In this document: positions 41,027 to 48,427 of the stretch, piece by piece
How positions within the stretch are numbered: the first letter of the stretch is position 1
Layout: each line of letters opens with the position of its first letter
Source: a virus
Direction: 5' to 3' (one strand)
IMG/VR virus record: IMGVR_UViG_3300009553_000027
Location: 1 to 56,552 of that record
Length of the DNA: 56,552 nt
The notes under the pieces: generated by a model
What the model saw: only the letters and a program-made list of their open reading frames with translations
The model's database searches: none
What the model was told of the DNA's origin: nothing
Program-made: the position numbers and the translations under genes

Positions 41027-41040
41027 CCCTCACGTGAGGG
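41027..41040. promoter_or_regulatory. Palindromic operator candidate CCCTCACGTGAGGG
   Basis: This exact 14-bp palindrome lies 5 bases upstream of the chosen start of the leftward membrane protein. That position suits a repressor site or an RNA stem controlling translation. Confidence 0.4.
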
Positions 41041-41180
41041 ACCATACAGCATCGGTCAAGCGCTTTTCCGCGCCCATGTCGCTCCCATCTCTGTGGGTCA
41101 TCGGCTACCTAGCCGGCGGTTCGGCCTGCTGTCACCGTCTGTGACCACGGATGTTTGGGACGGTGGGAGAATCGCACTGT

Positions 41181-41215
41181 TGAGGCCAGGGGTTCAATTC
41201 CCCTCACCTCCACCC
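41181..41215 (+). other. attP core candidate identical in form to the 3' end of a tmRNA (ssrA) gene
   Basis: The segment forms a T-arm, AGGGG-TTCAATT-CCCCT (41188-41204), followed by an acceptor-like CACCTCC, a discriminator A and CC. No 5' partner (GGAGGTG) or remaining tRNA body is nearby, so it is not a full RNA gene. The TTCAATT loop and CTCCACC end are typical of tmRNA; a tRNA cannot be excluded. It lies 106 bases before the integrase gene, as expected for attP. Integration would rebuild the host gene's 3' end. Confidence 0.7.
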
Positions 41216-41230
41216 GAGGACACCAGGTCA

Positions 41231-41265
41231 GAGGCCCTGTCGGAGCAATCCGGCGGGGCCTCTTT
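41231..41265 (+). terminator. Terminator between attP and integrase
   Basis: GAGGCCC (41231-41237) pairs with GGGCCTC (41256-41262), with an inner CGG/CCG pair, and is followed by TTT. It starts 16 bases after the tmRNA-like end. After integration it could end transcription of the rebuilt host tmRNA and shield the integrase gene from read-through. Confidence 0.65.
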
Positions 41266-41320
41266 CGCGTCTGCGCGCCCATCTGATCCCAATGTCGCAC
41301 CCACGTGCGACGATTGGCCG

Positions 41321-42436
41321 ATGGCACGACGCGACTATGGAGCCGGCAGCATCATCCAGCGCGGCGACGCCTGGTATCTGCGCTGGTACTCCACTGACCC
41401 GCTCACCGGCCGCCGGATCCGTCGCTCCGAGACGTTCCGCGGCGCGAAGCGCGACGCATCGAAGCGGCTCGCGCAGCTCACCGCGCGCACCAGCGACGTC
41501 GACGGCACACTCGTCACCCTCGAGCAGTGCATCGACCGCTGGCGCGAAACCGTCGAGCACGAGAAGAGCACCGGCCGGAACTACGACCGCGGCAAGGCAT
41601 CGATCCCCGCGCACGTCCTAGCGATGCCGATCGCCTCGATCCGGGCATCGCACCTCGCCGAGCTCATCGACGCGATCGAAGCCGCCAGCGGCGTCCACCG
41701 CGCCCGCCTCGTGCACGCCACGATCTCCGGCGCGCTCACGCAAGCGTGGCGGTGGGAGTGGATCGCGCAGAACCCGGCACGCCGGGTCGTGCCGCCCGCC
41801 GCGCCCGGCCGCGCACCGACCCAGCCGTCGCGCGCACAGGTCCAACAGCTCCTCGCGCTGGTTGCCAATCAGCCGCAGCTGTACGCGTGGATCATGACCT
41901 CCGCCGACGTCGGCGGCCGGCCCGGCGAGGTGCTCGCGCTGCGATGGTCGAAGGTCGATCTCGAGCGGGCGCAGATCTTCGTGTCACAGGCGATCGATCC
42001 GATCGATGGCGCCGAGAAGGCGACGAAGACGAAGGGCAAGCGGACCGTCGCGGTCTCGCCGGCGACGATCGACGCGCTGACCGTCTGGCGCAAGCTGCTC
42101 GTTGAGCGCGCGGAGAGCGCAGGCGTCGAGCTCGTCGCCGATCCGTTCGTGTTCAGCGACGACCTCGCCGGCGTTCGGCCGTGGCGAACTGATCTCGCGA
42201 CGAAGCGGTTCGGCCGGCTGAAGGCGAAGGTGCCCGGCCTCGAGCGAGTGCGGCTCTACGACCTGCGCCACTTCGTCGCGACCGAGCTGATCGCGGCCGG
42301 CGTGCCGGCGAAGACCGTCTCGTCGCGGCTCGGGCACACCCGGCTCGCCACGACGACCGACACGTACAGCCATGTCACCGAAGCCCAGGACCGCGACGCC
42401 GCCGTCGTCATGGGCGACCGGTTACGCGCCGATTGA
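41321..42436 (+). CDS. int: Tyrosine integrase (371 aa)
   Basis: The ATG at 41321 gives MARRDYGAGSIIQRGDAWYL, the arm-binding domain typical of actinophage integrases. A core-binding domain spans about residues 60-150. The catalytic domain carries Arg200 (GGRPGEVLALRW), Arg316 with the next His (YDLRHFVAT), His339 (LGHTRLATT) and the nucleophile Tyr349 (DTYSHV). The usual His of the HxxR box is Tyr here, a known tolerated change. The upstream in-frame region crosses attP and its terminator and is not coding. It catalyses site-specific integration and excision. Confidence 0.9.
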   Translation: MARRDYGAGSIIQRGDAWYLRWYSTDPLTGRRIRRSETFRGAKRDASKRLAQLTARTSDVDGTLVTLEQCIDRWRETVEHEKSTGRNYDRGKASIPAHVLAMPIASIRASHLAELIDAIEAASGVHRARLVHATISGALTQAWRWEWIAQNPARRVVPPAAPGRAPTQPSRAQVQQLLALVANQPQLYAWIMTSADVGGRPGEVLALRWSKVDLERAQIFVSQAIDPIDGAEKATKTKGKRTVAVSPATIDALTVWRKLLVERAESAGVELVADPFVFSDDLAGVRPWRTDLATKRFGRLKAKVPGLERVRLYDLRHFVATELIAAGVPAKTVSSRLGHTRLATTTDTYSHVTEAQDRDAAVVMGDRLRAD

Positions 42437-42539
42437 CGTCGCGCTCGGCGCTGACGGCGCACTCGTCGAGCTGTGGCGCCGCGAGGCGTGCAGCGATCAG
42501 CTGATCATGAAGAGCGAGGCGACATCGGTGAGGTGTGGT

Positions 42540-43169
42540 TCAGCGGTCGATTGGAAGACCGAGAGCGAGCCGCATCGCGCTCGCCGCGGCGCCGCTCCGT
42601 TCCCCGGCCGCGTCAAGCGCGTCGAGCACCGGCGAGAGAGCGGATGAGGTGCCGGCGGTGTGGCTGCATTCGTAGTAGGCCCCCGCGAGCCCGGCAGCGG
42701 CCGTCACGAGCTCGGCGGCCTCGTCATCGGCGTCGGCGGGCCAGTCGTAGGCGTTGACGTCGTTCGCGAACTGCTCCTCCACGACGACGAGCTCGCCACA
42801 GAATGTCGGATATTGGCTGTACGAGATCGTCGAGGGATACCTGTTCGAGATCTCGCCAGAATCACCGTTCGCCTGTGCTGAGATGAAGAAGTAGGCCTGC
42901 TGCGCAAGGGTCAGCTCATCGATCGTGGTCGTCGGGGCAGCTGTCGTCGTGGGCGCGGCCGTCGTCGAGGTGGCCGCCGACGTGGTCGGCGCTGCAGTCG
43001 TGGCCGGCGACACGGTCGTACGCGGCACGGTCGCGGTGGTACTCGTCACCGCGGCTGCTGTGGTGACGATCGCGGACGTCGGGATCGACGTGGCGGCGTC
43101 ATCTGAGCCGGTGGTGGATGAGCAGCCTGTGGCTGCTAACAGACCGATGATCAGAAAGGTCGCCCGCAT
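42540..43169 (-). CDS. Secreted lipoprotein with Thr/Ala/Pro-rich linker (209 aa)
   Basis: The start MRATFLIIGLLAATGC is a lipoprotein signal peptide with Cys16 as the lipidation site. Residues about 20-90 are a low-complexity linker of Thr, Ala, Pro and Val, as in cell-wall-spanning actinobacterial lipoproteins. Residues 95-209 form a mainly helical domain (TLAQQAYFFISAQANGDSGE, LVVVEEQFANDVNAYDW) with two Cys (FCGEL, YYECSH) that may be disulfide-linked. It sits on the minus strand between integrase and immunity genes, so it is probably expressed in the lysogen. Lysogenic conversion or superinfection exclusion is plausible. Confidence 0.8.
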   Translation of the reverse strand: MRATFLIIGLLAATGCSSTTGSDDAATSIPTSAIVTTAAAVTSTTATVPRTTVSPATTAAPTTSAATSTTAAPTTTAAPTTTIDELTLAQQAYFFISAQANGDSGEISNRYPSTISYSQYPTFCGELVVVEEQFANDVNAYDWPADADDEAAELVTAAAGLAGAYYECSHTAGTSSALSPVLDALDAAGERSGAAASAMRLALGLPIDR

Positions 43170-43206
43170 GGCGCTGTACGGTAGCTGCCCCCGCACATAG
43201 GTCCCG

Positions 43207-43662
43207 TCAGGCTGTTCGGCGATGGGTCGACGGATGAGCTGACAGGGATGCGCGCTGCAGCTGTCCGAGCGCGCGTTCGGCGATGTCGCGTGGGACGTCG
43301 AACCACTCCGCGACCTCCCGCCACGTGACCGCTCCGCCGTCGAGCACCCGCCGGCGGACGAGTTCGTTGAGCGCGCGCTGTGGCACGAGCCGACGGCAGG
43401 TCTCCGCTTCGACGAGCGCTTCCTCTTTCGCCACCAGCGCAGGCGGAGCTTCCGCGCTGAACAGGATGTCGCGTTCGTCGTGCACGAGTTCATGCGCGAG
43501 CACAGCGCGCCGGTCGATCTGGTCCAGGCGGGCGTCGAGAGTGATGCGCCGCGATCCGTCGCCGAGATCCTCGATCTCGCCAGCGCGATCCGTGAGAAAC
43601 GCCCACGCCAACTCCACGTGCGGCCGCCTACGCAGCTCCGCCCACACCCGCCATCCCCGCAT
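43207..43662 (-). CDS. ImmA/IrrE-like metallopeptidase (151 aa)
   Basis: The zinc protease motif HELVH at residues 57-61 lies in AVLAHELVHDERD, followed by an acidic helix region that supplies the third ligand (EEALVEAETCRRL). The C-terminal part (AVTWREVAEWFDVPRDIAER) is the helical domain found in ImmA relatives. In ICEBs1 and many prophages, ImmA cleaves the immunity repressor to induce excision. Here it lies between integrase and repressor on the same strand as the repressor, which fits that job. Confidence 0.75.
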   Translation of the reverse strand: MRGWRVWAELRRRPHVELAWAFLTDRAGEIEDLGDGSRRITLDARLDQIDRRAVLAHELVHDERDILFSAEAPPALVAKEEALVEAETCRRLVPQRALNELVRRRVLDGGAVTWREVAEWFDVPRDIAERALGQLQRASLSAHPSTHRRTA

Positions 43663-43699
43663 GAGTGAACCATAACGAGGGGGTGTTACAGGGCCGGTC

Positions 43700-43709
43700 G
43701 CAACGTTGC
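43700..43709. promoter_or_regulatory. Divergent promoter region with palindrome GCAACGTTGC
   Basis: The 120 bases between the leftward ImmA-like gene and the rightward DUF5131 gene hold this exact 10-bp palindrome. Leftward, TTGCAA (within it) and TAACAC are 17 bases apart. Rightward, TTGACA at 43737-43742 gives a -35 box with a poor -10 near 43760. A regulator bound to the palindrome would affect both directions. Confidence 0.4.
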
Positions 43710-43782
43710 AACGCCGCCGGGTGTCGTCAAGTAGCGTTGACAGTGGGCGGCCGAACGCGTGTTCGATCCAGGAGGTTCACGA

Positions 43783-44526
43783 GTGGCGCAGACGGCTATC
43801 GAATGGACAGAGGCGACGTGGAATCCGACAACCGGATGTGATCGCACCAGCCCGGGGTGCGATCACTGCTATGCACTGACGCTGGCGAAGCGCCTGAAGG
43901 CGATGGGCCAACCGAAGTACCAGAACGACGGCGACCCTGTCTCGAGCGGACCTGGCTTCCGACTCACGATTCACGAGGACGCATTGAACGTTCCGCGCAC
44001 GTGGACGGCGGCGCGCAAGGTGTTCGTGAACTCGATGAGCGACCTCTTCCATCCGGACGTCCCCGAAGACTTCATCCGCCGCGTCTTCGACGTAATGGTG
44101 GACACTCCTCGTCACGAGTACCAGGTATTGACGAAGCGCTCGAAACGCCTCGCGCAGATGGCCCATCGACTGCCGTGGCCGCCCAACGTGTGGATGGGCG
44201 TATCCATCGAGAACCAGACGTATGCGTTCCGCGCCAACCACCTGCGCGACGTGCCGGCCGCAGTGCGTTTCGTCTCCGCCGAGCCACTCATCGGGCCGGT
44301 CGAGCTCGACCTCGACGGAATCGACTGGCTGATCGCCGGTGGCGAGTCCGGAGTAGGAGCGCGGCCGCTGGACATCGAATGGGTGCGCGCCCTTCGCGAC
44401 GCGTGTCTCGAGCAGCGGGTGGCATTCTTCTTCAAGCAATGGGGCGGCCGGCATCCGAAGGCTGGCGGGCGAGATCTCGATGGAAGAACGTGGGGCGAGT
44501 ATCCGCAGCCCCGCGTCGCCGCCTAG
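43783..44526 (+). CDS. DUF5131 (phage Gp37/Gp68-like) three-Cys-motif protein (247 aa)
   Basis: GGAGG seven to eight bases upstream decides the GTG at 43783. The N-terminus IEWTEATWNPTTGCDRTSPG followed by CDHCYA contains Cys19, Cys26 and Cys29 (CX6CX2C), the hallmark of the family and reminiscent of radical-SAM iron-sulfur sites. Further family segments are KVFVNSMSDLFHPDVP, YQVLTKRSKRLAQMA, WMGVSIENQ and FVSAEPLIGPVELDLDGIDW, ending with FFFKQWGG. Its biochemical function is not established. It is normally found with TcmP, as here, but in a convergent arrangement. Confidence 0.85.
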   Translation: MAQTAIEWTEATWNPTTGCDRTSPGCDHCYALTLAKRLKAMGQPKYQNDGDPVSSGPGFRLTIHEDALNVPRTWTAARKVFVNSMSDLFHPDVPEDFIRRVFDVMVDTPRHEYQVLTKRSKRLAQMAHRLPWPPNVWMGVSIENQTYAFRANHLRDVPAAVRFVSAEPLIGPVELDLDGIDWLIAGGESGVGARPLDIEWVRALRDACLEQRVAFFFKQWGGRHPKAGGRDLDGRTWGEYPQPRVAA

Positions 44527-45446
44527 AGGTCGCCGAATCCGGGCAGCTGCGTATTACGCACCGATGCCAGCGAATTGCGCTTCGCGTAGCGCATGAAGCC
44601 GTGCGCGGCGTCATGGTCCGATGCGTGCACCATCCAGTACTGTCGCCGTCCCGTCTGCGGGTCGTTGACCTCCTGCGGGATCACGTACTGGTAGCCCAGA
44701 TCCTCGAGTCGAGCGCAGTATCGCCAGAGCAATGACATTGGCGAGCGACCGTCCTGCCAATCCGGCAGCCAGACGTCGCGATCGCCCATGATTCGGTCCA
44801 GCGTCGTCGCTGCCGGTGGGAGCTGGTGCCTGGCTCGATCAGCCGGCCACAGCCGTCGGATCGCCTGCTCCAGGTTGAACAGCACCCACAGCTCGATCTT
44901 GCATTGCTTCGTGCCGGGCACGAACGGCTTGTAAGCCGCCAACGTCTCGATCGTCGACCAGGCGATCTCGGTGGAGTTCGGATCGATGAACGCGAAGCAT
45001 GGCCGATCTACCGGGACGGCGCCGCTCGAAAGCAGGCTGACCACCTCGCGGTTCGAGTCGCCCGGATGAATGGTGGCTCTGTCGCCGTGGCGATGCCGGC
45101 CAACGGCCCCCCGTAGACGGCTCAGGCACACCTGGTCGAGCTCGAAGAGGTGCAGCTGCCGGAACGCACCACTGTCGAGCGCGACGAGCGCAGAGCCCGG
45201 GCGTAGCTCATCGGCGACGCGCACTGTCCCTTCGCCTGCGAACAGATCGAGGAACGTTCCTCCTCCTGCGACGCGCGGGTAGTTCACCAGGTAGATCCGG
45301 AGGACCTCGAGTTTGTCCAGGGTCCAAGCGCCGAACTCCCGAACCTGGTCGAGGTCGGATCTCGCACGCGAGACCCTTCGGCGCCGTTTGGCGGGCTGGG
45401 TCGGCTCGTGCTCGAACAACGGCACCTCCTCCCAGGGATCCGGCAT
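44523..45446 (-). CDS. tcmP: Three-Cys-motif partner protein TcmP (307 aa)
   Basis: The N-terminal Arg-rich stretch leads into LDKLEVLRIYLVNYPRVAGG, then the Rossmann-like GTFLDLFAGEGTV and LHLFELDQVCLSRLRGAVG. PCFAFIDPNSTEIAWSTIET is the family's conserved strand at the position of a methyltransferase catalytic loop. ELWVLFNLEQAIRRLW and the C-terminal EDLGYQYVIPQEVND complete the usual length. The family is the genomic partner of three-Cys-motif proteins; its reaction is unknown. The gene starts one base after the repressor stop, so it may be expressed from the repressor promoter. Its stop shares CTAG with the DUF5131 stop. Confidence 0.8.
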   Translation of the reverse strand: MPDPWEEVPLFEHEPTQPAKRRRRVSRARSDLDQVREFGAWTLDKLEVLRIYLVNYPRVAGGGTFLDLFAGEGTVRVADELRPGSALVALDSGAFRQLHLFELDQVCLSRLRGAVGRHRHGDRATIHPGDSNREVVSLLSSGAVPVDRPCFAFIDPNSTEIAWSTIETLAAYKPFVPGTKQCKIELWVLFNLEQAIRRLWPADRARHQLPPAATTLDRIMGDRDVWLPDWQDGRSPMSLLWRYCARLEDLGYQYVIPQEVNDPQTGRRQYWMVHASDHDAAHGFMRYAKRNSLASVRNTQLPGFGDL

Positions 45447-45447
45447 G

Positions 45448-45948
45448 TCACAGCTCGGTGTCGGGCGGCGAAGGTTGTGGGCGGTTGACCCGACGGCCAT
45501 CGCCCTTCGTACCGGGCGCCTTCTTCGCTGCCTTCGGACGCGGCTGTGCCGGAGCCGCGGGCGATGGTGGCTGCGGGCGGCTCGGCCGCTGGAACGGCAC
45601 GACATCGCCACCCGCTGGCTCAACGATCTGTCGGAGCCTCGCGAGCTCAGCCTCGATGGCGTCCAGACGTTCGACGATGGGATCGCTGGTCGCCTCGGCG
45701 GGAAGCAGCTCCGGCTCGAGGCCGGCGAGCAGCCGGTTGAGCCAGTTCTCGCGCCACCCGAACTCGCGTCCGAGCTTCGCGACCTGTGCATGTCGTCGAT
45801 CGCCGGGCCGTCCTGCCATCAGTCCACTCACGAACTTGTCGGACACCCCGGCTCGCACGGCCACCTTCAGGATCGAGGACTCGGTGCGGTTGACCGCATC
45901 GGTGACCCATCGACCGACCTCTTCCCATCTCTCCGCCAGATCACTCAT
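45448..45948 (-). CDS. Immunity repressor candidate (166 aa)
   Basis: The ATG at 45948 gives MSDLAERWEEVGRWVTDAVN; an ATG at 45984 would add a basic leader. Residues 20-75 form a lambda-repressor-like HTH (KVAVRAGVSDKFVSGLMAGR, then KLGREFGWRENWLNRLLAGL). A short coiled coil (VERLDAIEAELARLRQIV) suits dimerisation, and the tail is Pro/Lys-rich. No peptidase self-cleavage domain is seen, which agrees with control by the ImmA-like protease. It lies divergent to a Cro-like gene, the standard switch layout. Confidence 0.7.
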   Translation of the reverse strand: MSDLAERWEEVGRWVTDAVNRTESSILKVAVRAGVSDKFVSGLMAGRPGDRRHAQVAKLGREFGWRENWLNRLLAGLEPELLPAEATSDPIVERLDAIEAELARLRQIVEPAGGDVVPFQRPSRPQPPSPAAPAQPRPKAAKKAPGTKGDGRRVNRPQPSPPDTEL

Positions 45949-46111
45949 CCGAGTGAATATCTGTAAACGGAATGCCGAACGCAACTCACGTTTACCGAAC
46001 CTAGCCGAATGACACCCCTGTAACTAGCAGGACTTACCCAGATCTAGCAGGGCGGATAGTTCGGGAAACTTCCCGTTGACAACTTCGGGAAACTTCCGTA
46101 AGGTCGGCCAC
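45949..46111. promoter_or_regulatory. Genetic switch: divergent promoters with repeated operators
   Basis: Rightward, TTGACA (46076-46081) and TAAGGT (46099-46104) are 17 bases apart. TTCGGGAAACTTCC occurs twice, at 46060-46073 just upstream of the -35 and at 46084-46097 inside the spacer; in the first copy CGGGAA-AC-TTCCCG is an inverted repeat. Near the repressor side, GTAAACG (45963-45969) and CGTTTAC (45989-45995) form another inverted repeat over the likely leftward promoter (TTGCGT, 17 bases, GATATT). This fits repressor and Cro competing at two operator types. Confidence 0.75.
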
Positions 46112-46363
46112 ATGGCTCGACCCAAGGGACTGCACCTGAACGCAGCGGCGTTCAACGGTGTCCTCGCTCTCCGTCTCATGAGCCGCTCCGACGTGGCCGA
46201 AGCGAGCAAGCAGAAGCTCTCGTTCATCTCCGATCTCGCTGCCGGTCGGTACGGCGCATCGCCGCACACAGCGAAGGCGATCAGCGACGCGCTGATGGTC
46301 GACCCGGGTGTCCTGTTCCCCGAGCTCGTCGGCTTCACGGCCCCGGATCGGGCAGTGGCGTGA
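46112..46363 (+). CDS. Cro-like HTH regulator (83 aa)
   Basis: The ATG at 46112 lies 8 bases after the -10 box, so its mRNA is nearly leaderless. The sequence MARPKGLHLNAAAFNGVLAL, SRSDVAEASKQKLSFISDLA and AKAISDALMVDPGVLFPELV is a five-helix XRE-type HTH domain without extra domains. It is the first gene of the rightward early operon and divergent to the repressor. Confidence 0.75.
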   Translation: MARPKGLHLNAAAFNGVLALRLMSRSDVAEASKQKLSFISDLAAGRYGASPHTAKAISDALMVDPGVLFPELVGFTAPDRAVA

Positions 46364-46566
46364 TGGACGAGCGGCTGCCGATCGATCGGAAGCTCGCGCT
46401 GTCTGCAGTGGAAGCGGGGGAGCTCGTGGGCCTGTCCGAGACCTCCATCCGGCGGATGGTCCGTTCCGGCTTCCTGAAGTCGCTACCCGGCACCGATCGG
46501 CTCCTGATCGCTCGCGTCGAGCTGGACCGCTGGATGCGCGACGGCGTGCTCGGAGCCGCGTCGTGA
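46363..46566 (+). CDS. Excisionase/MerR-type HTH protein (67 aa)
   Basis: The ATG at 46363 overlaps the Cro stop (TGATG). ALSAVEAGELVGLSETSIRR followed by MVRSGFLKSLPG is the helix-turn-helix of excisionase-family (Xis, AlpA-like) proteins, and LLIARVELDRWMRD the usual end. It may direct integrase toward excision or act as a regulator; its distance from int (4 kb) leaves both open. Confidence 0.75.
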   Translation: MDERLPIDRKLALSAVEAGELVGLSETSIRRMVRSGFLKSLPGTDRLLIARVELDRWMRDGVLGAAS

Positions 46567-46964
46567 GCGATCAGCAGGCCTTCGACTTCGCCGCGCCGAC
46601 GACACGTCGCACGGATCCGCCGACCTCGCACGGCGCGGCGATCATCGCCATGCACGGCGCACGCACCCACCGTGCGGAAGCGCTCTCCGCGCTGTGGCGC
46701 GCCGGTGAGTCCGGGCTCACCGACTTCGAACTCGCGGCGATCGTCGGGACGAAACAGACGTCGGTGGGGAAGCGCCGACACGAGCTGATGTCGCTGGGTT
46801 TGGTAGCGCCGCTCGTTGTCGAGTGCGCGCCGGACAAGCGCGCTCCGCTCGGCGTGAGGCCGGTGACGCGCCCGTCCGACACCGGATCGCCCGCCCAGGT
46901 CTGGGTCATCACGGCGGCCGGCGTCGCGTACTTCGAACAGCACGGGCTCGGAGTGGCGTCGTGA
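46563..46964 (+). CDS. Winged-helix early protein (133 aa)
   Basis: A GTG start overlaps as GTGA. DPPTSHGAAIIAMHGARTHR, then ALSALWRAGESGLTDFELAA and KQTSVGKRRHELMSLGLVAP form a winged helix of the type common in actinophage early regions, often beside nuclease genes. QVWVITAAGVAYFEQH is the wing/last helix. DNA binding is likely; target unknown. Confidence 0.7.
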   Translation: MSDQQAFDFAAPTTRRTDPPTSHGAAIIAMHGARTHRAEALSALWRAGESGLTDFELAAIVGTKQTSVGKRRHELMSLGLVAPLVVECAPDKRAPLGVRPVTRPSDTGSPAQVWVITAAGVAYFEQHGLGVAS

Positions 46965-47269
46965 AGGCGTTCGAGGTCCAGGCGATCGGTGGCCGGCTCG
47001 GCGGAGCGAGGGAACTGTTCGACGACGAGCAGCGTGCGCTCGGCTATGCCCGGTCCGTAGATCTGCGGTCGTGCGAGCAGGTGACGATCACCGGCCGGTC
47101 GATGCAGCCGGGGACGTTCGCGGTCCGCCACCTGTCATGGCAGCAGTCCGATGGTGACGGCTGTCGTGATACGGGGTGGCGGGCGTGGGTTGACGGCCGG
47201 TTCGTCGGTGCGGTCGACACGTGGCCGATCCCGAAGCCCGCGACGTCCGGACTGCGGGTCGGATCATGA
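46961..47269 (+). CDS. Hypothetical early protein (102 aa)
   Basis: It begins with GTG in a GTGA overlap. It is beta-rich with many Gly, Trp and Arg residues (VTITGRSMQPGTFAVRHLSW, GWRAWVDGRFVGAVDTW). No family recognised. It is coupled at both ends to its neighbours. Confidence 0.65.
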   Translation: MKAFEVQAIGGRLGGARELFDDEQRALGYARSVDLRSCEQVTITGRSMQPGTFAVRHLSWQQSDGDGCRDTGWRAWVDGRFVGAVDTWPIPKPATSGLRVGS

Positions 47270-47688
47270 ACGAGAACATCGCCGGCGCGTACATCGTGCA
47301 GCCGGTCGTGACGAAGTGGGCGCACGACCCGTCCCGCCAGATCTTCCCGGGCATCCATGTGCCCGCGCACTGGTGCGTGTACCTCGGCGTGCACGTGCTG
47401 ACGTTCGATTCGTTGGCGGACATGCGGACGTTCGCCGCGGCGATCAACGCCGCGGCGGACGAGATGGACCGAAGGACCCCCATACAGGATGAAGGCGAAG
47501 ACCCCGACCGTGTCGAGGGTGATGTCGCACTGCAAGCCGCCGCCGACGCTGGCACAGGCGGTCTGCGTCGGAACGACGATGGTTCCGCAGGCCAGGACTG
47601 CGGCGACACGGCGCGCGAGCTGACATCCGCCACTGACGGTGTCCGGGCCAGCGATCGGCCCGGCACCACCGTGGGAGCGCGGTCGTGA
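47266..47688 (+). CDS. Hypothetical early protein (140 aa)
   Basis: It starts as ATGA. The N-terminal half is a compact alpha/beta segment (YIVQPVVTKWAHDPSRQIFP, WCVYLGVHVLTFDSLADMRT, FAAAINAAADEMDRR). The C-terminal half is acidic and low-complexity and probably disordered. No family recognised. Confidence 0.65.
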   Translation: MNENIAGAYIVQPVVTKWAHDPSRQIFPGIHVPAHWCVYLGVHVLTFDSLADMRTFAAAINAAADEMDRRTPIQDEGEDPDRVEGDVALQAAADAGTGGLRRNDDGSAGQDCGDTARELTSATDGVRASDRPGTTVGARS

Positions 47689-47819
47689 TCCGCCGCCTGA
47701 TCCGTCGTCCGCGCCGGCTGCCGCTCGAGGTGATCGAGGCGCGTGCCCGGTGGGCAGAAACCATCGCGCTTGCCGACGCGCGTCTTTGGCAGCTGATCGA
47801 GACAGGCAAGCGGTCATGA
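47685..47819 (+). CDS. Small basic peptide (44 aa)
   Basis: A GTG in a GTGA overlap opens MIRRLIRRPRRLPLEVIEAR, then ARWAETIALADARLWQLIET and a stop in an ATGA overlap with the next gene. Double coupling and a coherent amphipathic helix support expression. Function unknown. Confidence 0.55.
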   Translation: MIRRLIRRPRRLPLEVIEARARWAETIALADARLWQLIETGKRS

Positions 47820-48427
47820 GCGGGCGTCGTCTGTTCGTCGCGCTCGTCGCTGTCCCTGCGATCGGAATGGTCGGCCTCATCGACATGCGCGACCCGGCCA
47901 CCATGAGCGAACCCGTTCTCGCTGACACGTTCCCGCCCGTCGTGTCGGCGATCGTCGAGCCCGCGACGCCTGGGATCCCACCCTCCCAGGCGTCGCGGCT
48001 CGACATCCCCACCGTGCTGATCCCGCCGGAGACGTTGGTCGCGCCGACATCGAGCTGGGTGCTGCCCGACCCGGTCCCGGCCGGACTGTGGGGACTCCCG
48101 TTCGCACCCGACGGCCTCGACGAATGCGCCGAAGCATCCTGGTACCGGCAGCAGTGGGGCCTCCCCGATGTGTTCGACGGGATCGCGTTCCGCGAGTCGC
48201 GGTGCATCGCCCGCGAGGACGTCCGCACCTCGTGCTGCGTGAGTCGCTACCAGCTGTACGTCCGGCTGCATCTGCGCGACGACACCCTCCGGCTCCGCTA
48301 CGAGGCGTGCGAAGTGTTCGACGAAACCGACCTCGACGGGCCGCAACCGATCGAGCAACAGCGCGCGGCGTGCGCCACACGCGCGCTGTTCGACCTCGCT
48401 GGCCTGGCGCCTTGGAGGCTGCCATGA
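47816..48427 (+). CDS. Secreted transglycosylase-like protein (203 aa)
   Basis: The N-terminus (MSGRRLFVALVAVPAIGMVG) is a signal peptide or anchor, then a Pro-rich linker. Residues about 100-203 resemble small lytic transglycosylase domains: ASWYRQQWGLPDVFDGIAFR, then the ES motif (RESRCI) with the likely catalytic Glu, TSCCVSRYQLYVRLH, and ACATRALFDLAGLAPW at the end. Four or more Cys suggest disulfides outside the cell. It lies in the early operon, far from the lysis cassette, so a role in lysis is not obvious. Confidence 0.6.
   Translation: MSGRRLFVALVAVPAIGMVGLIDMRDPATMSEPVLADTFPPVVSAIVEPATPGIPPSQASRLDIPTVLIPPETLVAPTSSWVLPDPVPAGLWGLPFAPDGLDECAEASWYRQQWGLPDVFDGIAFRESRCIAREDVRTSCCVSRYQLYVRLHLRDDTLRLRYEACEVFDETDLDGPQPIEQQRAACATRALFDLAGLAPWRLP

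Noticed and set aside
41188-41214. A complete tRNA or tmRNA gene
   Set aside because: Only the T-arm and acceptor 3' strand are present; no matching 5' acceptor or anticodon arm lies in the preceding 200 bases, so it is an attP core.
40775-41320. N-terminal extension of the integrase to 40775
   Set aside because: It would translate through the membrane-protein gene on the other strand, attP and a terminator; the typical integrase N-terminus starts at 41321.
42495-42506. Palindrome GATCAGCTGATC between int and the lipoprotein gene as a regulatory site
   Set aside because: It lies between convergent gene ends, lacks a T-run, and its half (CAGCTGATC) occurs often in coding DNA here, so it is probably chance.
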